The translations under genes were made by a program, and so were the position numbers. From NCBI GenBank assembly GCA_021811565.1, contig JAJZOL010000172.1:1-34823 (forward strand): DNA of 34,823 nt. Direction: 5' to 3'. Positions 1 to 7,296 of this stretch are shown here, one piece after another; position 1 is the first letter of the stretch, and the number at the start of each line of letters is the position of its first letter. This stretch comes from a bacterium (GTDB lineage Bacteria; Armatimonadota; Chthonomonadetes; Chthonomonadales; CAJBBX01). The notes beneath the pieces were generated by a model. The model did not search any database, was not told the DNA's origin, and saw only the letters and a list, made by a program, of their open reading frames with translations.

Positions 1-26
1 ACAAATACTCGCCAACACCTTATAAT
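1..26 (+). promoter_or_regulatory. Possible sigma-70 promoter cut by window edge
   Basis: A perfect -10 hexamer TATAAT lies at 21-26. With a 17-bp spacer the -35 box would end at base 3, and the first three bases are ACA, the right end of TTGACA. The rest of the -35 box lies outside the window. It would drive the zinc-ribbon gene starting at 160 with a leader of about 125 nt. Confidence 0.35.
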
Positions 27-159
27 TGCAAGATGTAAGCATATGCCAGGGATGCAATTCCATTGGAAAACGTTCCGTATATTTTCATGAAGATTGCGGG
101 AGTGGATAATTTCATTCGTTCCGGCGGGGATTGCAACTGGAAAGCGAGAGGTGAACGAA

Positions 160-1026
160 ATGCGATGTACGACATGCGGTGCAAGAGTGACCGAAAAAAT
201 GCAGCGATGTCCGGAATGCGGAAGGGCAATCCAAGCAGCTTCGACAGGATCGGCAGGCAAAAAAATCGCATTGGGGTCTGCAATTTTGGTTATCTTGGCT
301 GGAGCAGTAATCGCCTATATTCTGATGCACCATCCCTCATCCATTGCTGATATCAAGGCAATGCCAGCGACGCCGTCCAATCTCACCATCAAAGATAACA
401 CGGTCCCTCCGATGGCCAATCCAACAACCGCAACCACAGTTGTAACTCCCCCAACCGCACCGCCTCAGGATGTACTGGACTTCATCGCGTTTATTCAGCA
501 GATGGAGATGAAAAGGGTTAGACTGGAACAAGCGCAAATCGGTCAGGTGATCGGTTTGGGGGCGAACCTTACCAAAAACATGCTTGAATCGCAGATGTCA
601 ACCAACGGCAACACTCAAATGGAGCAACAAGCCACACAGCAGTTCCAACAGTCACTAAACGGGTGGGCGGCGCAATGGCAGGAGTTAAGCGCCTATTACA
701 CCAGTTACAACAAGCCCGTGCCTCAATCCTGCGATGCTTTGCGAGACACCTATTACGCGCTCTTGGGGAAGACGAGTGCGGAGATGGCTTCCATATCAGC
801 ATCTTTCGCTCAGGGAGTAAACGGAGATCCGTCAAAGGCGCTGCAGGCATTGCAACAGATGAAAGGTTCCTCTTCCCAGCTTGGTTCTGCCTCTCAGCAG
901 GTAAACCAAGCATGTCAAGCTGCGGACGCTTCGCTCGCCGCACTCTGTGATCAGTATAAAATCCGCAAAACATTCTCCATCACCGATGACAGTTCCGGAG
1001 CCAATCCTTTGGATATGGTTCTGTGA
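160..1026 (+). CDS. Zinc-ribbon, single-span membrane protein of unknown function
   Basis: The 288-residue product opens with a zinc ribbon (C3-x2-C6, C17-x2-C20). A basic stretch and one membrane segment follow at about residues 33-55, then a Pro/Thr-rich linker, then a mostly helical, Gln- and Ala-rich domain that should lie outside the membrane. The ATG at 160 is chosen because GAGAGG sits 9 nt upstream and translation then starts directly in the zinc ribbon; the reading frame is open back to 94. No catalytic motif is visible and I do not recognise a named family. It converges on folC with a 46-bp gap. A second protein that starts with a zinc ribbon and carries membrane spans begins at 5754, so the pair may be related in architecture. 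Confidence 0.8.
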   Translation: MRCTTCGARVTEKMQRCPECGRAIQAASTGSAGKKIALGSAILVILAGAVIAYILMHHPSSIADIKAMPATPSNLTIKDNTVPPMANPTTATTVVTPPTAPPQDVLDFIAFIQQMEMKRVRLEQAQIGQVIGLGANLTKNMLESQMSTNGNTQMEQQATQQFQQSLNGWAAQWQELSAYYTSYNKPVPQSCDALRDTYYALLGKTSAEMASISASFAQGVNGDPSKALQALQQMKGSSSQLGSASQQVNQACQAADASLAALCDQYKIRKTFSITDDSSGANPLDMVL

Positions 1027-1072
1027 ATGAGACAATGACAATGCGGAAATATCGTTCCGATGGCGGCTATCG

Positions 1073-2395
1073 TCAAAGAATTACAGGGGATGGGAATAGT
1101 TCCCAAGGGCGGATATCCCCAACCGTGTAGAACGAGCCGGTCACCAGCACCAAATCATCCGCATTCGCTTCCTGAATGGCTTTTCTCGCGGCTTCCAACG
1201 GAGGGGTGACGCACTCCACACGCGGACAGTATCGGCTCGCCGTCTCGGCGATGGTTGCCACGTTCAATCCCCTCGTCCAGAGAGGCTGGGTGGCGTACAC
1301 CTTGTGAGCCAGAGAGGCTATCGGTTCAAGCACTCCTTCAGGGTCATGCCCGGAAACCATTCCCACCACAAGCAATAGTCGCTTGAATTTGAGATTCACT
1401 ATCTCGTTGGCGAGGATTCCGGCGGCGAGTTGATTATGCGCCCCGTCCAAGATCACATCGGGATGCGAATGAATTTTTTGCATTCTTCCTGGCAACCATG
1501 CCTTCAGCAGACCGTCGCGCACCGCTTCCGGAGTGAGTACCCATCGAAACTTCCTTGATAAATGCTCCACGGCGCCTACTGCGCAGGCGGCGTTGAGACG
1601 CTGAACCTCCCCCGCCAAGCTAAGCCTGAGTTTCGGGTAGATTTCCGCCGGAGTTTGGACGGCGAATTCACTCCCGTCTTTCAAAACACGAATTACGGGA
1701 TCAGGCGCATCCGCAGTCATCTCGGATAAGGTGACGAAGGTAAGCGGGGATCCTTTCTCCTTCGCAACATTTCGTATTACCGCAAAAGCCTCCTCCTTGT
1801 CCGCCGCAGTGATTATTGGAACTCCCTCCTTGATAATGCCCGCCTTTTCCGATGCGATTTTCGCCAAAGTGTCCCCTAAAATTTGGGTATGATCCAACCC
1901 GATGTTGGTGATAACCCCCACATCGGATGCGACAATGTTCGTGGCGTCGAGTCGGCCGCCGATTCCCACTTCAATCGCTGCGTAATCCACCACGCGTTCC
2001 GCAAAGTATTTCAATCCTATGGCCGTCTTTAACTCGAACTCCGTACAACTCCCGTGGGGGGTTTCCCGCAGATCGTCGATCAATGGCTTGATGAGATTTA
2101 CGAGCCGTGTGAAGTCCGCTCTCGGTATATTTTGCCCGTCCACCTGTACTCGCTCGCAAAGGTCATACACATAGGGCGAATAGTATCCACCAACGTGAAA
2201 TCCCGACGAACGAAGAATGGAAGCGATCATCACCGTGGTGGATCCTTTCCCTTTGGTTCCCGCCACATGAGCGATTCTGTAATGGTTCTGTGGAGAGCCA
2301 AGCATCCGCATAAGTTCGGATATTCGGTCGTTACCGAGCTTTATGCCGAATCGATGCAGCGATTGAAGGTACTTTACAGCCTCTTCATAGTTCAT
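1073..2395 (-). CDS. folC: Bifunctional folylpolyglutamate synthase / dihydrofolate synthase
   Basis: This cytoplasmic ATP-dependent ligase adds glutamate to folates and, in bifunctional forms, makes dihydrofolate from dihydropteroate. The 440-residue length is normal for the family. The Mur-ligase P-loop GTKGKGS is at residues 46-52. The family signature with DH, LG and EKAGIIK (text ITNIGLDHTQILGDT followed by IASEKAGIIK) lies near residues 160-190, and DGAHN marks the start of the C-terminal ligase domain. The ATG at 2395 lacks a strong ribosome site, but no better upstream start exists. The gene stands alone on the minus strand, convergent with the zinc-ribbon gene and divergent from the DUF2344 gene. 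I cannot tell from sequence whether both activities are retained. Confidence 0.95.
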   Translation of the reverse strand: MNYEEAVKYLQSLHRFGIKLGNDRISELMRMLGSPQNHYRIAHVAGTKGKGSTTVMIASILRSSGFHVGGYYSPYVYDLCERVQVDGQNIPRADFTRLVNLIKPLIDDLRETPHGSCTEFELKTAIGLKYFAERVVDYAAIEVGIGGRLDATNIVASDVGVITNIGLDHTQILGDTLAKIASEKAGIIKEGVPIITAADKEEAFAVIRNVAKEKGSPLTFVTLSEMTADAPDPVIRVLKDGSEFAVQTPAEIYPKLRLSLAGEVQRLNAACAVGAVEHLSRKFRWVLTPEAVRDGLLKAWLPGRMQKIHSHPDVILDGAHNQLAAGILANEIVNLKFKRLLLVVGMVSGHDPEGVLEPIASLAHKVYATQPLWTRGLNVATIAETASRYCPRVECVTPPLEAARKAIQEANADDLVLVTGSFYTVGDIRPWELFPSPVIL

Positions 2396-2860
2396 GGAAA
2401 AACACTTTCATTCGAGGGAATATATCAAGTCTCATAGCAAGGTGATCACAGCATTCACTTTTAGGTATATTCATCCAGCTTAAAAATGAGATAAAACTCA
2501 CGTGCTCCAAAGATAGCAAACCCCTCGGGCTATGTAATATCCTCTCATTACTTTAAGGGATGCATTGAAATCCGAAAACCGCTCCGCTGCATGCCAAATT
2601 CACCCTTTATAATGACATTTGGAACCTAAACTCAGGAAGATTTATTCGACCGATCCTGGTCAAACAGATCGACTCAAAAAGATTACCAGAGGGTCTACGG
2701 ATTGTCAACATCGATAAAAAGGCGTTTATGCATCCATTGTGGTATTATTTGACTGGACCTATTGCAAGTTCTAATGAAATTCCTTAGGAATAGACACAAG
2801 GGACGAAGCTAACGTGAAGGATGGTCATTCATCGATTAGGTGGCTATCTGACCGCCAAAC
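2396..2860. other. Gene-free divergent intergenic region
   Basis: This 465-bp stretch separates folC from the DUF2344 gene. It is AT-rich with frequent stops in all frames. I see no RNA gene, repeat array or insertion sequence. A TATAAT at 2608-2613 has no matching -35 box. The best promoter candidate is listed separately at 2749-2775. Confidence 0.6.
2749..2775 (+). promoter_or_regulatory. Weak sigma-70 promoter candidate for the DUF2344-RNase G pair
   Basis: TTGACT (2749-2754) and TCTAAT (2770-2775) each match consensus at 5 of 6 bases. The 15-bp spacer is short, so the call is tentative. It points at the gene starting at 2861. Confidence 0.3.
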
Positions 2861-3517
2861 ATGAGATATGCACTTTTATTTGAGAAAGGGGAAACGGCTC
2901 GCTGGCTAGGACATTTGGATGTTGTGCGAACATTTGAGCGCGCATTGCGCCGTTCGCAACTGCCGGTTAAGTTCACGAACGGCTTCAATCCTCGAATTAA
3001 GCTTGCATTTGCTTCCGCCCTCGGTGTGGGTAGCACGGGGGACGCAGAGGCGGCGGTGCTGGAATTGACAGAGGAAACGCCCTCGGATGAGATCGCGAAC
3101 AGACTAAACGCCACGCTTCCCCCAGGTTTTAGAGTTCATAGCGTTCAGGCGATACAATCGAGAAACGCTGGAGAATACCTATCGGGATTCACCCACGTCC
3201 GCATGCGTATATGGTGCCGTATGGAAGCGAAGTTAACGATTTCGGATGTGGAATCCGCAATAAATTCGATCCTGCAGCGAGACGAGTTGATAGTAACTCG
3301 AATCAAAAACGGCAAGACGCTTCGCAAGAATATCCGTCCCTGCCTGGAGAGCATTCTTATCGAAAGCGTCAACAATGACAGACTTATCCTTCAGACCAAA
3401 CAGGATTTAACGCACAATTCCTCCGCCAAGCCCTCGGAGATAGCGGAAACTCTTGATGAGCTATTGAAGGGAATATCATACATAAAAGCGCACCGGATCG
3501 AATTATTGCGCGAATAG
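2861..3517 (+). CDS. DUF2344 / TIGR03936-type radical-SAM-linked protein
   Basis: The 218-residue protein starts with MRYALLFEKGETARWLGHLD, followed by a segment containing FTNGFNPRIKLAFASALGVG. Both are hallmarks of DUF2344, called radical-SAM-linked because it is normally encoded beside or fused to a TIGR03960-type radical SAM protein. Its biochemical role is not established. Here the radical SAM partner is absent from the flanking sequence, but the equally common neighbour, RNase E/G, follows 151 bp downstream. GTG at 2840 looks tempting but is closed by a TGA three codons later, so ATG 2861 is the only sensible start, although it lacks a close Shine-Dalgarno sequence. Family confidence is high; function is unknown. 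Confidence 0.88.
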   Translation: MRYALLFEKGETARWLGHLDVVRTFERALRRSQLPVKFTNGFNPRIKLAFASALGVGSTGDAEAAVLELTEETPSDEIANRLNATLPPGFRVHSVQAIQSRNAGEYLSGFTHVRMRIWCRMEAKLTISDVESAINSILQRDELIVTRIKNGKTLRKNIRPCLESILIESVNNDRLILQTKQDLTHNSSAKPSEIAETLDELLKGISYIKAHRIELLRE

Positions 3518-3653
3518 GTTTTGTCGGATGATTCCGACGATAAATGAAATAAACAAAATATTCCGGTGATTGTGAAATCCGCCATTATGCAGTTACTTAA
3601 GCGTAAATCTCATTATAGAGGATAAGCATTAAGGGTTTTTGCAATTACTACTT

Positions 3654-3663
3654 AAGGAGGTGA
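3654..3663 (+). promoter_or_regulatory. Strong ribosome binding site fixing a TTG start
   Basis: AAGGAGGTGA is nearly a perfect anti-Shine-Dalgarno complement. It sits 5 nt before TTG at 3669 and lies inside the longer open frame that begins with ATG 3639, so it decides for the TTG start of the RNase E/G gene. Confidence 0.8.
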
Positions 3664-3668
3664 AATCG

Positions 3669-5507
3669 TTGGCTAAGGAAATTGTGGTCAACGTTGGCGA
3701 AAGAGAAACGCGAATCGCCGTCACCGAAGATGGCAAGCTTGTTGAGTTGCATGTGGAACGCGAGGAACGCGTTGTTGGTAACTTGTACAAGGCGAGGGTG
3801 GAAAATGTTCTGCCCGGCATGGACGCCTCATTCGTTGATATCGGATTGGAACGAAACGCATTTCTATATGTCGGGGATGTGCTCCCCACGGTTGAAGGTG
3901 AGACGCAGAAATTTAACGAAAACGAATCCATGAATGCTACGGAGGAGGATTCAGATGATTTCACAGGAGATCTCGGTGAGGAAATAGAGGATGCGGAGGA
4001 AATCGAAAATTCCCCACCCGCACATAAAAAGAGAATCTCCACAAGAAGATCATATCTTCGCCAGCAAAACATCACCGAGGTACTCAAGATCGGCCAGGAG
4101 ATTCTGGTACAGGTGATCAAGGGCCCTCGCGGCACCAAAGGAGCACGGGTATCCACGCGTATCTCCCTGCCAGGAAGATACCTTGTGCTAATGCCTGAAG
4201 CCGATAACATCGGGATATCCCGCAAAATCGAGGATGGCAAGGAGCGCGACCGACTGAAAAAGATCGGAGTCGCTTTAAAGGAGCCGGGGTTCGGAATCAT
4301 CATTCGCACGGAGGCTGAGGACAAGACCGAACAGGAGCTAAGATCCGACAAGGACTTTTTATTGAAACTCTGGCGGCAGATCCAAAACCAGTTCCACAAA
4401 AGCACCGCCCCCGCCCTTATTCATCAGGACCTGACCCTGGTGTATAAAACCATTCGGGATGTTTTCGGTTCCGACATTCAGCGCTTGATCATAGACGACC
4501 CTGTGGAGTATGAGAAGGCGAACGAATTGCTGGATATGGTGTCGCCAAGGCTTAAAGGACGCATTCAGCTTTATACCGGCGAGGAACCGATTTTCGACCA
4601 CTATAATATCGAGACGGAAATTGAAAAGTCGCTGAAGAGGAAGGTTTGGTTGCGCACCGGAGGCTATCTTATTATTGATGAGACGGAAGCCTTGACGGTA
4701 ATAGACGTCAACACAGGAAAATTCGTTAGCGGTGGAAGCCTTTCGGAGACAATCCTGAGAACGAATATAGACGCCGCCAATGAGATCGCCCGCCAAATGC
4801 GCCTGCGGGATATCGGCGGGATTATCGTGATTGACTTTATTGACATGAATAATTCCCGCGATAAGCAACAGATCATCCGCACATTGGAAACGGCTCTAAA
4901 GCGAGACCGCTCCCGCACCAAAATATCCAATATCAGCCCGTTGGGTTTGGTGGAAATGACACGCAAACGCACAGCGGAGACTCTCGTGGACTTCATGACC
5001 GAGCCATGCACCTATTGCGGTGGAAAGGGCAAACTGCCTACGCCGGAAACCATAAGTATTTTGCTGGAGCGCGAATTACACCGAACGGTAAGAACGGAAC
5101 GCAAGAGCCGCGAGGCTTATCTCATACTCTGTCATCCCTGCATTGCTGAACTGCTTGTTGGATCGGAAGGGGAGATCGTGGATCGTATGGAGCGAGAGGT
5201 GCAAAGGGCGATCTTCATTCGAGCGGATAAATCTCTGCATCCCGAAAAATATGAGATAATAGGCGGGGATATCGCGGAGTTCATCAAAAAATATCAGGGA
5301 TACAAACGCGGACAGACTGTTGATTGCGTCGTAAGCTTATCACAACTGCGTCCCGAGCCTGATGTTATCGGATGGACGGATGGGTATCTCTTGGAATTGA
5401 ACGATGGAAAAAGATTTATCGGTCAGACATTGAAAGTCAAATTGCAGGATGTTCGTCGTTCATATGCCATGGCCGTGGTATTGCCGGGAGGATCCGGCAA
5501 GAATTAA
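3669..5507 (+). CDS. rng: Ribonuclease E/G
   Basis: This endoribonuclease processes rRNA and tRNA precursors and starts mRNA decay. From the TTG start it has 612 residues, close to RNase G plus an insertion. The N-terminal RNase H-like/S1 region contains EIVVNVGERETRIAV, and the S1 core (around residues 30-140) is interrupted by a highly acidic stretch of about 45 residues. Catalytic aspartates are D346 (in VIDVNTGKF) and D389 (in IVIDFIDM), 43 residues apart as in E. coli RNase E D303/D346. The Zn-link is C447-x2-C450. There is no long C-terminal scaffold, so it is more RNase G-like. An upstream ATG at 3639 would add MQLLLKEVKS and hide the ribosome site in coding sequence, so TTG is preferred. 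Confidence 0.93.
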   Translation: MAKEIVVNVGERETRIAVTEDGKLVELHVEREERVVGNLYKARVENVLPGMDASFVDIGLERNAFLYVGDVLPTVEGETQKFNENESMNATEEDSDDFTGDLGEEIEDAEEIENSPPAHKKRISTRRSYLRQQNITEVLKIGQEILVQVIKGPRGTKGARVSTRISLPGRYLVLMPEADNIGISRKIEDGKERDRLKKIGVALKEPGFGIIIRTEAEDKTEQELRSDKDFLLKLWRQIQNQFHKSTAPALIHQDLTLVYKTIRDVFGSDIQRLIIDDPVEYEKANELLDMVSPRLKGRIQLYTGEEPIFDHYNIETEIEKSLKRKVWLRTGGYLIIDETEALTVIDVNTGKFVSGGSLSETILRTNIDAANEIARQMRLRDIGGIIVIDFIDMNNSRDKQQIIRTLETALKRDRSRTKISNISPLGLVEMTRKRTAETLVDFMTEPCTYCGGKGKLPTPETISILLERELHRTVRTERKSREAYLILCHPCIAELLVGSEGEIVDRMEREVQRAIFIRADKSLHPEKYEIIGGDIAEFIKKYQGYKRGQTVDCVVSLSQLRPEPDVIGWTDGYLLELNDGKRFIGQTLKVKLQDVRRSYAMAVVLPGGSGKN

Positions 5508-5753
5508 AGTTTCCCAAACGGATACGACGCCATTCGGAACATATCAGACAGGTTGAAGGCAATAATCATGTATTCCATTCACTTGCCGGATAAACTCTCC
5601 TGTGGCGAATTTTGCAATTAACGGTTCCGGAAAAAGCGAATCCAAACAGGTGATGTCTTGTGAGGTCAATCGTAAACTTTACAAATATACGCTTTTCAAA
5701 AATGACGGTGGTGCGAAAGATGATTTGCGCGCAGATGCGAATGGAGGACGGGT

Positions 5754-7103
5754 ATGTTCTGTAAATGGTGCGGGATGGAAAGCGATACGGAGGATATATG
5801 CAGTTGGTGCGGCGCCGCCCTCACACCAGCCGGCGTGGCCCAAGTGGAAAAGCAAAAACAGGCATCAACGGACAAAGCGGAAACTAAGATCCCCGAAGAG
5901 GACTTCACTCAGGATATTGCCTCACAGGACATTACGGATCAAAGCGAATCGGGTCTTGTGAGCAGAGCCGCTCGATCTCTCGTTTCACCGGATGACACCT
6001 CCCCCTCCGAAGAGGGTCAACCCGCTTTGGCAGAGAATGTTGAAGAGTATCAAAGACCGGTTCCACGCCCTTTAAGCGAAGAGATGGATTCCGGCGTCAA
6101 AACACCGCCCAAAAAAGTGTTGCCTGGCATGCCACCTCCACCCAGAAGAAGCGGGGTGGTTCCACCTCCGATAATCGTACCGAAGCCTGTCGCTCCTGCA
6201 TTCAGCGCATCGGCGCCAGTGGAGCCTAAGGAGCCACTGGTAAAAGAGTCACCGCTTGTTTCCAACATGGGGACTGTCGACCAACCAAAGCCGGAAATCT
6301 CGTACAAGCCATCCCCTCTGAACAAAGAGATGGAGAAAACGGAGGAGCCTGCGCCGGAGGAGCCAAAAACGGAGACGGTGCAACCTGTTGAAACCGAAAC
6401 CACAGGTAAAACATGGTATTGCCGATGGTGCGGCATGGAAAGCGTCACGCAGAACGTCTGCAGTTGGTGTCACAAGGATTTGACCGCTCTTCCGGAGATC
6501 ACTCCAAGGGAAAAGCCCGAGAGCGCACCCGCTTCCGCAGAGACAAAGATATCCGCTCCCTCCACGCCAACCCAGCCGAGCAGGGAGTCAAATTCAAGAG
6601 CGTTTATCCTTCAAGAGGAGTCCGTTCTCTATCGTAAGTATTTGCTCACACGGAGCATCCAATACCTTGGATGTTTGGCGGTTATCGTCATTTTATCCTT
6701 GCTGGTTCTGCGACAAATACCATCCACCTACCTCTTTGTGATGGGAGCCGCCAATTTCGCATCATGCATTCTGATGCCCGTTATTGGCGTTGCACCTTTC
6801 GGAGAGGATGACTCCGAGGATATCGCTCTGGGACTTGGTCTCTTTCTAATCATGGGGCCTCTGGCGGGAGGAATTACTTACAGCGTCATTGGAATGATCA
6901 AGCAGAGTGTCAATCCTGCAATAATTGGGGTCTTCCTTACGTATCTCATAATCAGGATGAACCTGGATGTTTTCCTACATAAGTCCTTGGAGTTTATGCT
7001 TCCTTGGCAAGGTGGGATTGCAGAATACGTTCCGCAGGCGCTTATTTTGGCAGGTATTGCCGGATGGTACGCCGCAGGCGTTTTTCACAAACATGACGAA
7101 TGA
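5754..7103 (+). CDS. Membrane protein with two zinc ribbons and Pro-rich linker
   Basis: This 449-residue protein has a near-duplicated zinc ribbon: C3, C6, C16, C19 and again C223, C226, C236, C239. Both copies share the text WCGMES and CSWC. About 200 residues of Pro/Glu/Lys-rich, probably disordered sequence separate them. After a second linker come about five hydrophobic segments from roughly residue 303 to the C-terminus. The start is supported by GGAGGA 6 nt upstream of ATG 5754. The acidic sequence GEDDSEDIALGLGLF lies between spans 2 and 3. I do not recognise a family. The ribbons probably face the cytoplasm and could bind a nucleic acid or protein partner. A stable hairpin at 7157-7190 closes the transcription unit. 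Confidence 0.85.
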   Translation: MFCKWCGMESDTEDICSWCGAALTPAGVAQVEKQKQASTDKAETKIPEEDFTQDIASQDITDQSESGLVSRAARSLVSPDDTSPSEEGQPALAENVEEYQRPVPRPLSEEMDSGVKTPPKKVLPGMPPPPRRSGVVPPPIIVPKPVAPAFSASAPVEPKEPLVKESPLVSNMGTVDQPKPEISYKPSPLNKEMEKTEEPAPEEPKTETVQPVETETTGKTWYCRWCGMESVTQNVCSWCHKDLTALPEITPREKPESAPASAETKISAPSTPTQPSRESNSRAFILQEESVLYRKYLLTRSIQYLGCLAVIVILSLLVLRQIPSTYLFVMGAANFASCILMPVIGVAPFGEDDSEDIALGLGLFLIMGPLAGGITYSVIGMIKQSVNPAIIGVFLTYLIIRMNLDVFLHKSLEFMLPWQGGIAEYVPQALILAGIAGWYAAGVFHKHDE

Positions 7104-7156
7104 AGCGGAGCAGCTGGAACAATCGTCAACCCTTTGCTGATGGCGTTTAATTTCCA

Positions 7157-7190
7157 TAACGACGGGGCGATGCGGATCGTCCTGTCGTTA
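7157..7190 (+). terminator. Stable hairpin after the double zinc-ribbon gene
   Basis: Arms TAACGACGGGGCGAT (7157-7171) and ATCGTCCTGTCGTTA (7176-7190) pair over all 15 positions as RNA, with two G-U pairs and a GCGG loop. The following sequence is only moderately T-rich, so the terminator may be imperfect or factor-dependent. Confidence 0.5.
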
Positions 7191-7194
7191 TGTT

Positions 7195-7209
7195 GTCTGT
7201 CAGACAGAC
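7195..7209. promoter_or_regulatory. 15-bp palindrome, possible operator
   Basis: GTCTGTC and GACAGAC flank a single central A, forming a perfect inverted repeat. It ends 7 bp before the -35 box of the predicted promoter at 7217, a typical position for an activator or repressor dimer. No regulator can be assigned. Confidence 0.35.
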
Positions 7210-7216
7210 GAAATAA

Positions 7217-7245
7217 TTTACTCTAAAACAATTATTGTTCATAAT
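7217..7245 (+). promoter_or_regulatory. Sigma-70 type promoter for the tricorn-like gene
   Basis: TTTACT (7217-7222), a 17-bp spacer and CATAAT (7240-7245). Transcription would start near 7252, about 45 nt before ATG 7297. Confidence 0.45.
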
Positions 7246-7296
7246 GATTGTATTGGAGTTGTTGTTTTCCTATTTCTTCATCCATCGGAGATTTTA

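Noticed and set aside
1044-1059. CGGAA/TTCCG hairpin between the convergent zinc-ribbon and folC genes
   Set aside because: A 5-bp stem without a T-run is too weak to call a terminator.
2608-2613. TATAAT in the folC-DUF2344 intergenic region
   Set aside because: No acceptable -35 box at 15-19 bp; the nearest TTGAAA is 37 bp upstream.
5602-5961. Open frame of 119 codons overlapping the double zinc-ribbon gene start
   Set aside because: The other frame starts with a good ribosome site and a clear zinc ribbon; this one is basic, low in structure and has no ribosome site.
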